Below are positions 25,015 through 33,616 of a stretch of DNA of 64,000 nucleotides, piece by piece (the first letter of the stretch is position 1; every line of letters begins with the position of its first letter). The stretch spans positions 149,817 to 213,816 of the forward strand of contig LN908985.1 of assembly GCA_001486445.1 (NCBI GenBank). Reading direction: 5' to 3'. The position numbers and the translations under genes are program-made. The DNA is from Hugonella massiliensis. GTDB taxonomy: Bacteria > Actinomycetota > Coriobacteriia > Coriobacteriales > Eggerthellaceae. Below the pieces are notes generated by a model. That model did no database searches. It was not told where the DNA came from and worked only from the letters and a program-made list of their open reading frames with translations.

Positions 25015-25119
25015 GTGACGACGGGGACGGAGGATGTCGTCCCACTCTCGACGTGACGACGGGGACGGAGGATGTCGTCCCACTCTCGACGTGACGACGG
25101 GGACGGAGGATGTCGTCCC
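25015..25119. repeat. Three tandem 38-bp repeats
   Basis: Units begin at 25015, 25053 and 25091. The third is cut after about 29 bp. The unit contains GACGACGGGGACGGAGG followed by TCGTCCCAC, and matches the arm of the inverted repeat at 54454-54523 at about 27 of 29 positions. Confidence 0.9.
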
Positions 25120-25187
25120 TCGTTGTAAGTTCGCGCGCCCGCGCGTATAGTTCATGTGAATCGTTCTGCCAAGCGGAATGTTGCTTC

Positions 25188-25216
25188 TTGACCTTTTGGG
25201 GAGAGATTCGTATATT
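25188..25216 (+). promoter_or_regulatory. rpmH promoter
   Basis: TTGACC (25188-25193), 17-bp spacer, TATATT (25211-25216), about 36 bp before the rpmH ATG. Confidence 0.8.
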
Positions 25217-25252
25217 TTGGAAGTTACTCTGTAGGTAAGAAAGGGAACAGAT

Positions 25253-25387
25253 ATGAAACGCACCTACCAGCCGAACAAACATAAGCGTGTGACTACCCAT
25301 GGCTTCCGCGCTCGCATGGCCACCAAGGGCGGCCGTAAGGTTCTCGCCGCTCGTCGCGCTAAGGGCCGCAAGCGCCTTACCGTGTAG
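25253..25387 (+). CDS. rpmH: 50S ribosomal protein L34
   Basis: 44-residue, very basic ribosomal protein ([18 protein letters not shown] ... KGRKRLTV), a complete match to L34 architecture. RBS AAGGGAAC before the ATG. First gene of the rpmH-rnpA-yidD-yidC-jag-rsmG cluster that runs away from the origin. Confidence 0.98.
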   Translation: MKRTYQPNKHKRVTTHGFRARMATKGGRKVLAARRAKGRKRLTV

Positions 25388-25397
25388 GAATCGCGTA

Positions 25398-25733
25398 GTG
25401 GAAATCATCAAGTCGAGCACCGAGATTTCCCACGTATTCGCACAGGGGAAGCGATTCGGCGCTTCCGCCATCACACTTCTGGTTGTCCAGAACAATGCGC
25501 AGCACGGTTCGCAAGGCCGTGCTGCTTTTGTTGCGGGCAAGAAGTTGGGCAACGCCGTCTGGCGCAACCGGGCGAAGCGCAGGATGCGCGCCGTCTGCCG
25601 CGATGTCGGCGGTCCGTGGCCTGGATACGATGTTGTTTTTCTCGCTAAACGGGCAACGACCGAACAGGAATATAGTAAAGTCGTGCGCGCTTGCAGAAAG
25701 CTCGTGACGCGCTTTCTCGAGGAAAGCCGGTAA
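25398..25733 (+). CDS. rnpA: Ribonuclease P protein component
   Basis: Protein subunit of RNase P, which matures tRNA 5' ends. 111 residues from GTG 25398 ([20 protein letters not shown], the usual family N-terminus); an earlier in-frame start would overlap all of rpmH. RNR signature [16 protein letters not shown] near 55-70. Ten bases after rpmH. Confidence 0.95.
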   Translation: MEIIKSSTEISHVFAQGKRFGASAITLLVVQNNAQHGSQGRAAFVAGKKLGNAVWRNRAKRRMRAVCRDVGGPWPGYDVVFLAKRATTEQEYSKVVRACRKLVTRFLEESR

Positions 25734-25735
25734 TC

Positions 25736-25978
25736 GTGCGCAAAGTTCTGAACATTGTGACGCAGCTGCCCTGCAAAGCGGCTATCATGCTCATTCTGTT
25801 CTACCGCTCGTGCCTCTCTCCCCTTTTCCCCGGTTGCTGTCGCTTCGAACCGACCTGCTCGCAGTACGGGCTGATCGCCTTTAGGAAATACGGATTCTGC
25901 AAAGGCTTCGTGCTCACGGCAAAACGTATCCTGAAATGCCATCCCGGTGGTCCCCATGGATACGATCCCGTACCGTAA
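25736..25978 (+). CDS. yidD: Membrane protein insertion efficiency factor YidD
   Basis: 80 residues from GTG 25736, two bases after the rnpA stop. Family motif [23 protein letters not shown] with conserved cysteines and the end [12 protein letters not shown]. It helps YidC-dependent insertion; yidC follows. Confidence 0.94.
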   Translation: MRKVLNIVTQLPCKAAIMLILFYRSCLSPLFPGCCRFEPTCSQYGLIAFRKYGFCKGFVLTAKRILKCHPGGPHGYDPVP

Positions 25979-26018
25979 CTATCGGAACCTGATTACTCCC
26001 CTGAAAGGATAATCACCC

Positions 26019-26792
26019 ATGTGGGACGCATTTAAAGACTTTATCTTCTGGTGCATCAGCTCGGTGTACAGCTTCGCGGGCGACTGGGGCATGGCGATTC
26101 TCGTTATCACCCTCATTTTCCGCGTCATCCTGATGCCGCTCATGCGCAAGCAGATCAAATCTTCCTATCAGATGCAAAAAGTGCAGCCTCTGATGCAGGA
26201 GATTCAGCAGAAGTACGCCGACGATCAGCCGCGCATGCAGGAAGAGATGCAGAAGCTCTATGCCGAGGCGAAGTTCAACCCTCTGGCCGGCTGCCTGCCC
26301 ATCCTCCTTCAGATGCCTATCTTCATCGCCCTGTTCCAGGTACTGCAGGAAATGGGCTCGCGTACGCAGGGCTCGAGCTACCAGTTCTACCATCTGGTCC
26401 CCGACCTGACCCTTACCCCGGCTTCGAGCCTCGGCCAGGGGTTCCTCACTTTCCTGCCCTACCTGATCCTGCTGCTCGTGTTCGCCGGCGCGACGTTCGC
26501 CCCTATGGTGCTGCAGCAGCGCAACACGGCAGACGCCAACCAGCGCCGTCAGACCCTGATCATGAGCGCCTTCATGACCGTGTTCATGCTTTGGATCGGT
26601 TGGGGCTCTCCTGCGGGCGTGCTTCTGTTCTGGGGCGTATCCTCCCTCTTCGGCGTCTTCCAGCAGCAGATTACGATGCGCGCGCTGAAGGCTGAAGACG
26701 AAAAGAAAGAAGCCGAAATCGTCGACGTAAAACCTGTTAAGGTGGAAGTCGAACGCAAGGTCAAGAAAAAGCGCCCCCACAAGAGCCGCTAA
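26019..26792 (+). CDS. yidC: Membrane protein insertase YidC
   Basis: 257 residues, the short Gram-positive/actinobacterial form without a large periplasmic domain. First membrane segment about 20-45 (GMAILVITLIFRVILMPLM) carrying the conserved hydrophilic-groove Arg. Cytoplasmic coiled loop QMQKVQPLMQEIQQKY. CLPILLQMPIFIALFQVL near 92-108. Basic C-tail KVKKKRPHKSR that can contact ribosomes. RBS GAAAGGA. Confidence 0.96.
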   Translation: MWDAFKDFIFWCISSVYSFAGDWGMAILVITLIFRVILMPLMRKQIKSSYQMQKVQPLMQEIQQKYADDQPRMQEEMQKLYAEAKFNPLAGCLPILLQMPIFIALFQVLQEMGSRTQGSSYQFYHLVPDLTLTPASSLGQGFLTFLPYLILLLVFAGATFAPMVLQQRNTADANQRRQTLIMSAFMTVFMLWIGWGSPAGVLLFWGVSSLFGVFQQQITMRALKAEDEKKEAEIVDVKPVKVEVERKVKKKRPHKSR

Positions 26793-26810
26793 CGTTTTTT
26801 GTGAATGCTG

Positions 26811-26841
26811 CAAACCCGCCCTGCTTTCCAGGGCGGGTTTG
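26811..26841 (+). terminator. Terminator after yidC
   Basis: 13-bp perfect stem CAAACCCGCCCTG / CAGGGCGGGTTTG with a CTTTC loop and a T-containing tail, just before jag. Partial readthrough is likely because jag follows closely. Confidence 0.7.
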
Positions 26842-26881
26842 TTGGTATAAGAGCCTGGTCAATTGTGATAAAGGAGTACCT

Positions 26882-27466
26882 ATGGCGGAAGAAACGAACG
26901 AACCGATCGAAGCCGAGGCCACGGAAGAGGTATCCGAAACCGTTGCCGACGAGCCTTCGGGAGAAGCCCCCGAAGAAGAGGCCAACGAATACGGCTTGAC
27001 TGACGAAGAGCTCGACCGCATTGCCGACACGGCGATTGCCGCTCTCGACGATATCCTGAAGTATTTCGAGGTAGGAGAAGTAACCTACGATGAATACGAT
27101 GGTGACGAGGGCGAGCTCATCATCGATATCACGGGCGACGACCTGGCCGTCCTCATCGGCCGTCACGGCAAGACCCTCGATGCCCTCCAGTTCCTCGTTT
27201 CCACGATCGTAGCCCGCAGCCTGGGCAAGCGGTATCCCGTTGTGATCGATGTGGAAGGCTACAAGGGTCGCCAGCGCGAAAAGCTCGAACAGATTGCAGA
27301 ATCGGCTGCTTCCCGTGCTCTTTCCCAGAACCGTTCGGTCAAGCTTCGTCCGATGACGCCTTACGAGCGCCGTATCGTCCATATCGCCCTTCGCGACTAC
27401 GAGGGCGTCGATACGCATTCCGAAGGCGAAGGCGCTGCTCGTCACGTCGTGGTCCGACCGCTCTAA
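26882..27466 (+). CDS. jag: RNA-binding protein Jag/KhpB (KH-R3H)
   Basis: 194 residues from ATG 26882 (AAAGGAG upstream). Acidic disordered N-terminus (about 1-35), KH domain with IGRHGKTLDALQFLVS (about 90-105), R3H domain at the C-terminus (RPMTPYERRIVHIALRDY). KhpB binds many small and messenger RNAs with KhpA. Usual place after yidC. Confidence 0.95.
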   Translation: MAEETNEPIEAEATEEVSETVADEPSGEAPEEEANEYGLTDEELDRIADTAIAALDDILKYFEVGEVTYDEYDGDEGELIIDITGDDLAVLIGRHGKTLDALQFLVSTIVARSLGKRYPVVIDVEGYKGRQREKLEQIAESAASRALSQNRSVKLRPMTPYERRIVHIALRDYEGVDTHSEGEGAARHVVVRPL

Positions 27467-27488
27467 CCGCTACCGCACATACCTTTGC

Positions 27489-27504
27489 TGTTTCACGTGA
27501 AACA
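27489..27504. other. parS centromere site 2
   Basis: Perfect TGTTTCACGTGAAACA in the gap between jag and rsmG. Confidence 0.97.
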
Positions 27505-27507
27505 GGG

Positions 27508-27535
27508 AACGGGAGGCTTCGGTCTCCCGTTTTTT
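27508..27535 (+). terminator. Terminator after jag
   Basis: AACGGGAG / CTCCCGTT stem followed by TTTT, four bases after parS site 2. Confidence 0.82.
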
Positions 27536-27591
27536 ATGGCTTTCGCACGGTATGATGCGATCGACGTCGAAATACACAGGAAGGCAAGGGC

Positions 27592-28263
27592 ATGGAGCTT
27601 ACCCGCGAGCAGCACGAGCTGCTTCTTAAACATTTGAGCCTCGTGATTGAGGAAAACAAGGTCACGAATCTTACGCGCATCGATTCGGTGGAAAGTGGCA
27701 GGCTCTTGCATATCGAAGATTCGCTTGCGGCCGTGCCCGAATGCCTCGACGCTCCCCAGGGTCCCGTAGCCGATTTGGGTACGGGCGGGGGGTTCCCCGG
27801 TATCCCCCTCGCCGTTGCGACCGGCAGGAGCGTCGACTTGGTTGATTCGGTGGGCAAGAAGACCAAGGCGCTCGACCGCATCATCGAGAAACTCGGCCTT
27901 TCCGCCACTGTGCGCACCTACAACGGGCGTATCGAGGAATTGGCGCTCGATCGACCCGAACACTACGCCCTCGTGACGGCGCGTGCCTTGACGGCACTTC
28001 CTTCGCTTATCGAACTTGCGAGTCCGCTATTGATGCCGGGTGGCCGCCTCGTCGCGCTCAAGTCTGCCGACATCGGCGACGAGCGGTCCTGGGCGCGCGC
28101 TATTGAGGAGAAAGTGGGTATGAGGGAAGTGTCCCTGCGCACCTTCACCTTGAGCGACGGTGCGACCGAGCGGTCGATCATCGTATACGAAAAAGTGGGA
28201 ACCCCGTCCGTGAAACTCCCGCGCCGACCCGGCATGGCCCAGAAGAGACCCTATAAGAAATAG
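27592..28263 (+). CDS. rsmG: 16S rRNA (guanine-N7) methyltransferase RsmG
   Basis: SAM-dependent methylation of G527 in 16S rRNA. 223 residues. Motif I VADLGTGGGFPGIPLA near 60-75; KVTNLTRI N-terminal block; VTARALTALPSL and MPGGRLVALK later motifs. Basic C-tail. Usual place upstream of parA. Confidence 0.95.
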   Translation: MELTREQHELLLKHLSLVIEENKVTNLTRIDSVESGRLLHIEDSLAAVPECLDAPQGPVADLGTGGGFPGIPLAVATGRSVDLVDSVGKKTKALDRIIEKLGLSATVRTYNGRIEELALDRPEHYALVTARALTALPSLIELASPLLMPGGRLVALKSADIGDERSWARAIEEKVGMREVSLRTFTLSDGATERSIIVYEKVGTPSVKLPRRPGMAQKRPYKK

Positions 28264-28300
28264 GTATAATCGAGCCTGCCGACCATGAAAGGGGGTCCAC

Positions 28301-29383
28301 GTGGGTTTATTTGACACCTTTAAACGCGATAGAAAAACTCACACCACGTTGAACCAAAAAGAAGATTCCGCACCGTCGGACGCCGAAGCTCCCAACGTGC
28401 TCGTTGCGGACGAAACGGCTGAGTTTTCCGCGGATGCCGCCAAAGATTCAGCTCCGGAAGAGTCTGCACCCACTGGTGCCGCAGAGTCCGAGCCCGTTTC
28501 TACGGAAACGGAGTCGCAGGAGGCTGCTGAATCCGCAGAGAGCGAAGAGGAGTCCGCTGAGCCTGGGTATCGCCCTATTAAAACCATGGCCGACAAAAAG
28601 CCCGTTACCCATGTGATCGGGCAGACGAAGATCATCGCCATCATCAACCAGAAGGGCGGCGTGGGGAAATCGACGACCGCCGTGAACCTGTCGGCGGCCT
28701 TGGGCTGCAACGACAAGCAGGTCCTCCTTGTCGACCTCGATCCTCAGGGCAACGCCACGAGCGGCTTGGGCATCGACAAGAGCCAGATTCACCGCGACGT
28801 GTACGATGTCCTCCTGTCCGACACGCCCGTGAATGAAGCCATCATTCCCGATGTGTGCAAGGGGCTCGACCTTCTGCCTGCGACGATCAATCTGGCAGGC
28901 GCCGAAGTCGAGCTCGTCAACGAGATTGCCCGAGAAAACCGTTTGAAGTCAGAAATCGGCCAGCTGCGCGGAACATACGATTACATCTTTATCGATTGCC
29001 CTCCCTCGCTTGGCCTTCTGACCATCAACGCCTTGGTTGCCGCTGACAAGTTGCTCATTCCCATCCAGTGCGAGTTCTACGCCTTGGAAGGTGTGACAAA
29101 ACTTCTCGATTCAATGAAACGTGTCAAAAGTCTGCTCAATCCCACGCTCGATATATTCGGCGTCCTGCTCACCATGTACGATTCCCGCACGACCCTTTCC
29201 AAGCAGGTGGCCGAAGAAGTGCGCCGATTCTTCGGGAAGAGCGTGTTCGACACGATGATTCCCCGCACGGTGAAGCTGTCCGAAGCGCCCAGCTACGGGC
29301 AGCCCATTACCGAATACGATCCTTCGGGCAAAGGCGGTCAAGCCTATTTCTCCCTTGCGAAAGAAGTGATTTCCCGTGGCTAA
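28301..29383 (+). CDS. parA: Chromosome partitioning ATPase ParA/Soj with long acidic N-terminal extension
   Basis: Deviant Walker ATPase that moves ParB-parS complexes. 360 residues from GTG 28301 (AAGGGGG upstream). The ParA fold starts near residue 107: IIAIINQKGGVGKSTTAVNL, LLVDLDPQGNATSG, FIDCPPSLGLLTINAL. The first 100 or so residues are disordered and Glu/Ser/Ala-rich. An internal ATG at 28586 (MADKKPV) would give a normal-length ParA but has no ribosome site, so the long form is preferred. A TATAAT lies upstream at 28265-28270. Confidence 0.93.
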   Translation: MGLFDTFKRDRKTHTTLNQKEDSAPSDAEAPNVLVADETAEFSADAAKDSAPEESAPTGAAESEPVSTETESQEAAESAESEEESAEPGYRPIKTMADKKPVTHVIGQTKIIAIINQKGGVGKSTTAVNLSAALGCNDKQVLLVDLDPQGNATSGLGIDKSQIHRDVYDVLLSDTPVNEAIIPDVCKGLDLLPATINLAGAEVELVNEIARENRLKSEIGQLRGTYDYIFIDCPPSLGLLTINALVAADKLLIPIQCEFYALEGVTKLLDSMKRVKSLLNPTLDIFGVLLTMYDSRTTLSKQVAEEVRRFFGKSVFDTMIPRTVKLSEAPSYGQPITEYDPSGKGGQAYFSLAKEVISRG

Positions 29384-30680
29384 GCAACGGAAGAGCGGCT
29401 TGGGCCGCGGATTGAATTCCCTCTGGGGCGAAAGCGTTGGCGAGATCAGCCAGAGCCACACCAACGAGAATTCCGAGCGTGCAGAAGAAAAAGCGGCGGA
29501 ACAGGCCGCCAAGGCCGCCGAAGAGGCGAAGGCTGCCGAGCCTAAGGAACGCACCGATACGGCCGTCAGCCAGCAGTCCGATCAAGCCGCCGCTCCCTCG
29601 CGCGTGCCTATCAGCACGACGTTTTCGGAGGAAGAGGCCGAAAAGGCCACGATTAAGGAGCGCACGGCGTCCGACCGTTCCCTGTCGTCTGCCGCTGTGC
29701 GCGCGATCGAGAGCGAACAGGCTCTCCAGCGCGCCACCTTGCGTGAGGCTGATGCCAAAAAGCCCGTGCCCTATATCGAAGAAGATGACCACGTGACCAT
29801 CAAGGGCGTCGTCGCCCGCGAAGCGCGCCCGCATGTTTCACGTGAAACAAAACAGACTGACCTCGTCGATATCGATTTGGTGGCACCCAACCCCGATCAG
29901 CCGCGCACCAATTTCGATCGGGAGGAACTTGCCGAACTTTCAAAGTCCATTGAAAAGGAAGGCTTGCTGCAGCCGATTCTCGTGCGCAAGATGGACAGCG
30001 GCACCTATCAAATCATCGCCGGCGAACGCCGTTGGCAGGCCTGCAAGCTCGCTGGTCTGAAACAGGTCCCCGTGCGCGTGAAAGACGTCGAGGACGATAA
30101 GGCGCTCGAGCTCGCCCTGATCGAAAACATCCAGCGTTCCGACCTTAACCCCATCGAAGAGGCTTACGGGTACAAGCGCCTTATGGAACGCCAGCATCTC
30201 ACTCAGGCAGAAGTGGCGCGCGCCGTTTCTAAGGGCCGTTCGACGATTGCGAACGCCCTGCGCTTGCTTGAGTTGCCTGAAGACGCCCAGCAGATGCTCT
30301 ATGAAGGGAAGATTACAGCCGGCCACGCCCGCGCTATTCTTTCGGTGCCTACTCCGGAAGGGCGCGAAAAGCTTACCAACAAGCTGCGCGAAGAGAAGCT
30401 TTCGGTGCGTCAGACCGAGAATCTTGCGCGTTTGCTTGCAGGGCAGGCTGCCGCGAAGACGGAAGAGCGCGTCCGCCCGGTAACGCCTCCCGTCTTCAAG
30501 AAGGCCGCTCGAGAGCTGCGCCAGCATTTCAATACGGGTGTGCGCATCAAATCGGTGCGTGGCAAGAACAAGATCGAAATCGAATTCAAAGACGAGGCCG
30601 ATCTGGAGCGTTTGTTCCAGCAGCTTATGGACCGGCCCGCTGCTCCGACCGAAGATGCCGGCCAAGAGGCATCCCTCTAA
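29376..30680 (+). CDS. parB: Chromosome partitioning protein ParB/Spo0J, with a parS site inside the gene
   Basis: CTP-dependent clamp that loads at parS and spreads. 434 residues, longer than usual. Start GTG 29376 overlaps the parA stop by 8 bases. After the usual opening KSGLGRGLNSLW comes a disordered stretch (about 25-150). The ParB/Srx CTPase domain starts near 163 and includes GERRWQACKLAGL; then HTH TQAEVARAVSKGRSTIANALRLL and a C-terminal dimerisation domain. parS site 3 lies inside, encoding VSRET in the linker. Confidence 0.96.
   Translation: MAKQRKSGLGRGLNSLWGESVGEISQSHTNENSERAEEKAAEQAAKAAEEAKAAEPKERTDTAVSQQSDQAAAPSRVPISTTFSEEEAEKATIKERTASDRSLSSAAVRAIESEQALQRATLREADAKKPVPYIEEDDHVTIKGVVAREARPHVSRETKQTDLVDIDLVAPNPDQPRTNFDREELAELSKSIEKEGLLQPILVRKMDSGTYQIIAGERRWQACKLAGLKQVPVRVKDVEDDKALELALIENIQRSDLNPIEEAYGYKRLMERQHLTQAEVARAVSKGRSTIANALRLLELPEDAQQMLYEGKITAGHARAILSVPTPEGREKLTNKLREEKLSVRQTENLARLLAGQAAAKTEERVRPVTPPVFKKAARELRQHFNTGVRIKSVRGKNKIEIEFKDEADLERLFQQLMDRPAAPTEDAGQEASL
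29834..29849. other. parS centromere site 3, within parB
   Basis: Perfect 16-bp parS palindrome in frame in the parB linker, read as HVSRETK at about residues 153-159. Confidence 0.97.
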
Positions 30681-30715
30681 ACGCCGTCCCAGGAACGAAC
30701 GCATGCCTATAACGC

Positions 30716-30750
30716 AAGCGCCCCCTTTCTCATGGAGAAAGGGGGCGCTT
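30716..30750. terminator. Hairpin between convergent parB and rlmN
   Basis: 16-bp perfect stem AAGCGCCCCCTTTCTC / GAGAAAGGGGGCGCTT with a 3-nt loop. No strong T-run, but position between convergent genes fits a bidirectional terminator. Confidence 0.7.
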
Positions 30751-30781
30751 CGTATAAACCGATGGGATGGAACCGCGCGTG

Positions 30782-31828
30782 CTAGCCGATACGGTTCTTA
30801 AGCTGTCCGCAGGCGCCGTCGATATCGCTTCCGCGGGAGTCGCGCACGTTGGCTTCGATCCCGTTGCGGTTGAGCGTGCGAATCCAGTGGTCGACTACCG
30901 CTGGGCGCGAAGGGTGAAAGGGGCTGCCCTCGATTTCGTTCATGGGAAGCAGGTTGACATGAACGAAGAGGCCGTCGCAAAAATCGAGCAGGGCCTTGAG
31001 GTCGTGTTCGCCATCGTTGATATCGCGCATCATGAGGTACTCGATGCTTGGTCGTCGCGTGCTGACGCGGTAGTAGGAATCGAGCGCCTGCTTCAAATCG
31101 GCAAGGGGCGTTCCCACGCATTTTGGCATGATTCGGTCGCGTGTGGCCTGGATGGCGGAATGCAGCGAGAGCGCGAGCGTGAATTGTTCGGGTTCGTGGG
31201 CGAAGGCGTCGATTCCCCTGATGATGCCGCACGTGGAAACGGTGACATGCCGGGCCCCGATGCCCAGGGCGAGGTCGCTGTTCATGATGCGCAGGGCCTT
31301 CACGACGTTGTCATAGTTGAGAAAGGGCTCGCCCTGGCCCATGGCCACCACGTTGCTTACGCGGGCACCGAAATCTCGCTGCACGGTAAGCACCTGCTGG
31401 ACCATTTCGCCGGGCAGAAGGTTGCGCGTGAATCCTTCCTTCCCCGTAGCACAGAAGGAACAGGCCATGGGACAGCCGACCTGCGTGGAAAAACAGACGG
31501 TCAAACGGCGGGGCGCGCCATCGCTTGCGGTATCCCGCGAGGGGATCCCCACCGTTTCCACGCGGGCGCCATCGGCTAACGAGAGCACGTATTTGCGCGC
31601 TCCGTCGACAGAGACCTGCTTATCGATGATTTCAGGGATATGCAAAGGCGCATGTTCTGCAAGCGCTTCTCGCAAGACGCGCGGTACGTTCGACATGTCG
31701 TCGAACGACGTGACGCCCTTGTTGTAGACCCAGCCGATGACTTGTTTGGCACGGAAGGCTGGCTGGGAAAGCTCGCCGATGAGCGAGCGGATTTCACCGA
31801 TTCCGTACGTTTCGAATGCTGTGTTCAT
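30782..31828 (-). CDS. rlmN: 23S rRNA/tRNA (adenine-C2) methyltransferase RlmN
   Basis: Radical-SAM enzyme that methylates A2503 of 23S rRNA and A37 of tRNAs. 348 residues from ATG 31828 (MNTAFETYG). Cluster motif CPMACSFCATG; the two catalytic cysteines are the CGI one near the C-terminal half (VSTCGII) and one near the end (DGACGQL). A TATAAT box (31837-31842, minus) is only 7-8 bases from this ATG, so the message may be leaderless. Confidence 0.95.
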   Translation of the reverse strand: MNTAFETYGIGEIRSLIGELSQPAFRAKQVIGWVYNKGVTSFDDMSNVPRVLREALAEHAPLHIPEIIDKQVSVDGARKYVLSLADGARVETVGIPSRDTASDGAPRRLTVCFSTQVGCPMACSFCATGKEGFTRNLLPGEMVQQVLTVQRDFGARVSNVVAMGQGEPFLNYDNVVKALRIMNSDLALGIGARHVTVSTCGIIRGIDAFAHEPEQFTLALSLHSAIQATRDRIMPKCVGTPLADLKQALDSYYRVSTRRPSIEYLMMRDINDGEHDLKALLDFCDGLFVHVNLLPMNEIEGSPFHPSRPAVVDHWIRTLNRNGIEANVRDSRGSDIDGACGQLKNRIG

Positions 31829-31836
31829 GCCCAGCA

Positions 31837-31842
31837 TTATAC
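31837..31842 (-). promoter_or_regulatory. rlmN -10 element
   Basis: TATAAT on the minus strand 8 bp from the ATG. The -35 is weak. The plus strand has a TATACT (31865-31870) that may serve ddl, making this a compact divergent promoter region. Confidence 0.45.
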
Positions 31843-31924
31843 GGAAGCCATTTGCTCGCTTTGGTATACTCAGCGCGGAATTCAGACAGATGGAACAGCC
31901 GGTCATTCGATAGAAGAAGGAATC

Positions 31925-32866
31925 ATGAGCATCAATCCAGCGGAAACCAAGGTCGCCCTGCTGTACGGCGGTACGAGCGGTGAGCGCGCTATATCGATTC
32001 AGTCTGGCCAGGGAGCCGCCGGCGCCTTGCGCGAGGCAGGGTATCAGGTGACGATGCTCGACCCGGCCAACAAAGAAGACTTGGTCAAACTGGTCAAGGA
32101 GCCCTTCGACGTGGCGTTCCTCTGCCTGCACGGCAAGGGCGGCGAAGACGGCACGATGCAGGGCATGCTTGAAATTCTGGGCATTCCCTACACCGGTCCG
32201 GGCGTGTGGTCGAGTGCGACGGCCATGGATAAGGCGAAATCGAAGGTGCATTATCTGGAAAAGGGTATTTCGACGCCCCGGTCGGTGACCTTACATGCCG
32301 CCGACCAGATGACTCCGGCCGAACTCGAGCAGAAGCTCGGCCGCAAGATCGTGGTGAAGCCCGCCAGCTCCGGTTCGGCTTTGGGCGTATCTATCGTCGA
32401 GGGAACGGCCGACGTTCAGAAAGCGCTCGACGATGCCTTCGCTCTCGACGACGAAGTGGTGGTCGAAACGTTCGTGTCGGGAACCGAGCTCACGGTGGCC
32501 GTGCTGGGCAACGACGATCCCACTGCACTTCCCGTTATCGAAATCGTCCCCCAGATAGGAGACTTCTACGATTACGAATCGAAGTATGCTGCCGGTGGGT
32601 CCCAGCACATCTGCCCCGCCCGCCTGAGTGAAAAAGATACCCAGCATGTGCAGGCGCTCGCCGTAGCCGCCCACAAGGCGCTCGAATGCCAGGGCGTGTC
32701 GCGCACCGACATCATTCTCGATGAGAACGGTACCGGTTGGGTGCTCGAAACCAACACGATTCCGGGCATGACCGCCACGTCGCTTTTGCCCGATGCGGGC
32801 CGAGCAGCCGGCATGAGCTTCCCCGAACTCTGCACCAAGCTCATCGAGTACGCTCTGGAAAAATAA
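31925..32866 (+). CDS. ddl: D-alanine--D-alanine ligase
   Basis: ATP-grasp ligase making D-Ala-D-Ala for peptidoglycan. 313 residues from ATG 31925 (AGAAGGAATC upstream). Motifs: LYGGTSGERAISIQSG, GKGGEDGTMQGMLE, KPASSGSALGVS (ATP-grasp loop), ETNTIPGMTATSLLPD near the end with the metal-binding E/N. Length is normal. Confidence 0.95.
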   Translation: MSINPAETKVALLYGGTSGERAISIQSGQGAAGALREAGYQVTMLDPANKEDLVKLVKEPFDVAFLCLHGKGGEDGTMQGMLEILGIPYTGPGVWSSATAMDKAKSKVHYLEKGISTPRSVTLHAADQMTPAELEQKLGRKIVVKPASSGSALGVSIVEGTADVQKALDDAFALDDEVVVETFVSGTELTVAVLGNDDPTALPVIEIVPQIGDFYDYESKYAAGGSQHICPARLSEKDTQHVQALAVAAHKALECQGVSRTDIILDENGTGWVLETNTIPGMTATSLLPDAGRAAGMSFPELCTKLIEYALEK

Positions 32867-32901
32867 GTCGCTTGCGACTGTTGCGGAAAGGTCTCTACGA
32901 A

Positions 32902-32938
32902 TACGGGCCCAGCGTGCATCGATGACGCTGGGCCCGTA
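32902..32938. terminator. Hairpin after ddl
   Basis: 13-bp perfect stem TACGGGCCCAGCG / CGCTGGGCCCGTA between convergent ddl and the next gene. No T-run. Confidence 0.55.
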
Positions 32939-32965
32939 GCATCGATGTTGGTTGGCGGGTGGTGG

Positions 32966-33616
32966 CTACGCCCCCGTGCATGAGCGAACGACGGCGACGA
33001 CCAGCACGGCCATGACAATGAGAAAGGCCCAACCGCCAATGAAACAGCCGACGTTTTTGTTTCGGCTTCCCTCAACGAGTTTTTCCGACAAGGTAATCGA
33101 ATCCTTCAGCATGACCGTTCCCGGTTCGAGCTGGGGTTTGGGCTGGCGCGTGTTGGGAATCCATGAGCCATGGGATTCAATGACCTGGTCGATGCCCTGG
33201 GCGCCCAAATCAACGCTTATGCGCGCGCCGTTGGCGATCTTTTTTCCTACATGGGTGCGGAAGGCGTCGAAATCGCTTGCATGGGCATCGTCGTAGGCCA
33301 TAATGGCCACTTCGCCCCAATAATTACCTGGTTTAGGCTGGTCGGAATAGTACACGGCGACGAGTAACGCAGAGATATGGAACTTGCGCGCCCTGCAAAG
33401 GAGAAGCTGCTCGACGGTCGAGGGGTCGTCGATCGTCCCTACCCGGCGCCCGAAGCGGTTCGACACCCAGGGAAGGGTGCGCCCTTCGTCGTCGGTGGTG
33501 AATTCGATGTCGAATCGGTCCCCTACGATGCAGTCGGCCCCAAGCAAAAAGCCGCCTTCCGATTTGTTCTCGGCGGTGAAACGACTGTAGGTCCCGAAAT
33601 ACGGCAGAGCGGGCAT
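32966..33616 (-). CDS. Hypothetical tail-anchored membrane protein (216 aa)
   Basis: 216 residues. A soluble N-terminal part (about 1-185) and a single hydrophobic helix near the C-terminus (GCFIGGWAFLIVMAVLVVAVV) with a short end, so probably tail-anchored with the bulk in the cytoplasm. No motif I recognise; features include DRFDIEFTTDDEGRTLPWVSNRFG and two Trp-Gly pairs. RBS AGGAG upstream of the ATG. Neighbours give no clue. Confidence 0.7.
   Translation of the reverse strand: MPALPYFGTYSRFTAENKSEGGFLLGADCIVGDRFDIEFTTDDEGRTLPWVSNRFGRRVGTIDDPSTVEQLLLCRARKFHISALLVAVYYSDQPKPGNYWGEVAIMAYDDAHASDFDAFRTHVGKKIANGARISVDLGAQGIDQVIESHGSWIPNTRQPKPQLEPGTVMLKDSITLSEKLVEGSRNKNVGCFIGGWAFLIVMAVLVVAVVRSCTGA

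Larger units (their letters stand above)
24340..25252. other. Gene-free origin region upstream of dnaA with DnaA boxes and iterated motifs
   Basis: About 900 bp with no credible gene. Contains a perfect DnaA box TTATCCACA (24509-24517) and near-boxes TTTTCCACC (24486), TTTTCCACT on minus (24531-24539), TTTTCCACA (24824 and 24865). It also has eight ATTCAG hexamers on plus, seven between 24353 and 24506. A second block rich in GAATG/GGAAT lies at 24876-24960, and three 38-bp tandem repeats at 25015-25119. With the dnaA-dnaN gap this looks like a bipartite origin. Confidence 0.75.

Noticed and set aside
25015-25119. Possible CRISPR array
   Set aside because: The 38-bp units abut directly with no spacers and no cas genes are near.
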